This document shows, piece by piece, positions 5,393-6,396 of a stretch of 6,396 nt of DNA. The notes below the pieces were generated by a model. It saw nothing but the letters and a program-made list of their open reading frames with translations, was not told the DNA's origin and ran no database searches. Origin of the DNA: Tidjanibacter sp. Lineage in GTDB: Bacteria; Bacteroidota; Bacteroidia; Bacteroidales; Rikenellaceae. The stretch covers positions 1 to 6,396 of the forward strand of contig JAFYRC010000044.1 in assembly GCA_017547065.1 (NCBI GenBank), given 5' to 3'. A program made the translations under genes and the position numbers. Position 1 is the stretch's first letter; each line of letters opens with the position of its first letter.

Positions 5393-6169
5393 TTAGCAGT
5401 GATCATGTCCGCAGTGGCAATCGTCGTGGTGGTGGGCCAGCACTGTGTGGGGCACAGGGCCGTGGGAGAGCACCTGAATAGGGCAGTGGTAGTTGGCCAG
5501 CAGCTCGGGCGTGAGTTCGGCAGTAGGGTGGCGGTGAACTGTGCGATTTACGCACACCACATTCTTCACCACCGTGGTAATCGTACCCACGTCGTGCGAC
5601 ACCATAATGATAGCCATACGCTTGTTGAGCTCGGTCAGCAGGGTGTAGAGTTCATTTTCGAAGCGGTTATCAACAAAGTTGGCTGGTTCGTCGAGTATCA
5701 ACAACTTGGGCTCCGAGATAATGGCACGTCCAAGCAAAGCCCTCTGCAACTGTCCGCCCGAGAGTTCACCAACACACTTTTTCGCCAAGTTATCAACACT
5801 CAATTCCTCAAGTATAGCTTTAACTCGCAACTTATCACTCTTTGAGTATCTGCCAAATAGCCCTTTACGCCTTTGCAGCCCGCTCAACACCAATTCCTCT
5901 ACCGAAAGAGGAAACTCCTTGTCAAAAAGATTCTGTTGGGGCATATAACCAACACCCCCCGCAACAACATCTTGGGAGATATTAACAGTGCCAGCATAGG
6001 GCACAAGTCCCAAAATTGCCTTAATTAGGGTACTTTTGCCGCCACCATTCGGGCCTATAATACCAACAAAGTCATCAGCATAGAACGAGATATTAACACC
6101 CTCCAGCGCAACCTCGCCGTCGTAACTTGCCGACAAATCCGATATTTTAACAATCTCTTCGCCCATCAT
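5393..6169 (-). CDS. Metal (probably zinc) ABC importer, ATP-binding protein, with His/Cys-rich tail
   Basis: This is the ATPase of a ZnuC/MntB-type metal importer, which energises uptake of Zn2+ or Mn2+ from the periplasm. The 258-aa protein has Walker A GPNGGGKST (39-47), Q-loop Gln78 in YMPQQ, signature LSGGQ (136-140), Walker B LLILDEP (156-162) and the switch His192 in MVSHD. The D-loop reads ANFVDNRFENELY, as in Bacteroidales metal ABC ATPases that I recall. After the ATPase core, a family-like CPIQVLSHGPVPHTVL segment (229-244) leads to a tail, residues 246-258, with six His and three Cys. The start is one of two adjacent ATGs; GGAG (6174-6177) suits the second (6166) slightly better, giving 257 aa. 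The stop of the binding-protein gene is one base upstream, so the two are coupled. No permease gene follows. ZnuC is likely, but I leave the symbol empty because the metal is not proven. Confidence 0.9.
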   Translation of the reverse strand: MMGEEIVKISDLSASYDGEVALEGVNISFYADDFVGIIGPNGGGKSTLIKAILGLVPYAGTVNISQDVVAGGVGYMPQQNLFDKEFPLSVEELVLSGLQRRKGLFGRYSKSDKLRVKAILEELSVDNLAKKCVGELSGGQLQRALLGRAIISEPKLLILDEPANFVDNRFENELYTLLTELNKRMAIIMVSHDVGTITTVVKNVVCVNRTVHRHPTAELTPELLANYHCPIQVLSHGPVPHTVLAHHHDDCHCGHDHC

Positions 6170-6170
6170 T

Positions 6171-6396
6171 TTACTCCGAAATAATGTTAATAACTCGATC
6201 CAACTCCGACAATATATCAGTATTTAACGGGTTAATTTGCACCATATTAACACCAAGTATATCAACAATAGGTTCAACCACCTCTTGTGGGTATTCCGAC
6301 TGATACATCATCTGCCCGATACCCCACTTATTAACAACATCCACGACTTCGGCCAAACTCGCAGGCGTTGGATTTTTACCCTCATTTTCCAGCGAA
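6171..6396 (-). CDS. Metal ABC transporter substrate-binding protein, ZnuA/TroA family, C-terminal end (5' partial)
   Basis: The open frame runs through the right window edge; reading it from 6395 gives 74 C-terminal residues, beginning SLENEGKNPTPASLAEVVD. The block EGKNPTPASLAEVV, followed by GIGQMMYQSEYPQEVVEPI and a GVNMVQINPL strand, is typical of the last lobe of cluster A-I (ZnuA/TroA) periplasmic metal-binding proteins, where the E-G-K-x-P-T motif precedes the linking helix. The protein would capture Zn2+ or Mn2+ and deliver it to the membrane permease. The metal ligands (His residues and an Asp/Glu) lie mostly upstream, so the metal cannot be told. A shorter frame starting from TTG at 6356 is an artefact of start choice. 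The gene precedes the ATPase gene by one base, in one transcription unit. Confidence 0.82.
   Translation of the reverse strand, partial: SLENEGKNPTPASLAEVVDVVNKWGIGQMMYQSEYPQEVVEPIVDILGVNMVQINPLNTDILSELDRVINIISE

Noticed and set aside
5399..5948. Plus-strand open frames opposite the ABC ATPase
   Set aside because: They are antisense to an intact ATPase gene and encode His/Val-rich sequence with no family features; they are treated as shadows.
1..6396. Search for a novel defence, mobile or RNA system
   Set aside because: No toxin-antitoxin pair, CRISPR repeats, integrase, transposase, terminal repeats, riboswitch or tRNA-like structure could be supported. The genes are mostly known housekeeping families.

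Overview
The window looks like chromosomal DNA of a Bacteroidota member, most likely order Bacteroidales (a Rikenellaceae/Alistipes-like source is a guess). The reasons are the protein sequence style of the Nqr subunits and of the zinc-type ABC ATPase, several starts with A-rich leaders and no Shine-Dalgarno, and a TAnnTTTG-like -7 box before the gene at 5013. No mobile element, CRISPR array, tRNA or rRNA was seen.

Left half (1-3957, + strand): the 3' part of a Na+-translocating NADH:quinone oxidoreductase operon. The C-terminal half of nqrB (cut by the window edge) is followed by complete nqrC, nqrD, nqrE and nqrF, with gaps of 4 to 23 bases, and a strong intrinsic terminator lies directly after nqrF. 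All visible cofactor ligands are present: FMN-accepting Thr in NqrB and NqrC, the paired membrane cysteines of NqrD and NqrE, four [2Fe-2S] cysteines of NqrF, and its FAD and NADH motifs. The complex would pass electrons from NADH to quinone and export Na+. nqrA and the first half of nqrB lie outside the window.

Middle (3958-5370): a spacer with degenerate 7-base repeats and a probably bidirectional terminator, then guaD (guanine deaminase, - strand). It is divergent from a 91-aa SemiSWEET/PQ-loop sugar transporter gene (+ strand). Next is a 95-aa helical protein of unknown function (+) with its own likely promoter and a strong terminator.

Right end (5393-6396, - strand): a metal (probably zinc) ABC importer unit, with the C-terminal end of a ZnuA-like substrate-binding protein (cut by the window edge) one base upstream of a ZnuC-like ATPase. 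The ATPase ends in a His/Cys-rich tail. No permease gene follows the ATPase.

Most of the window is ordinary housekeeping content. The points most worth a second look are the metal-binding-like tail on the ATPase, the missing Trp in the SemiSWEET pocket, the uncharacterised 95-aa gene, and the 7-base repeat spacer.
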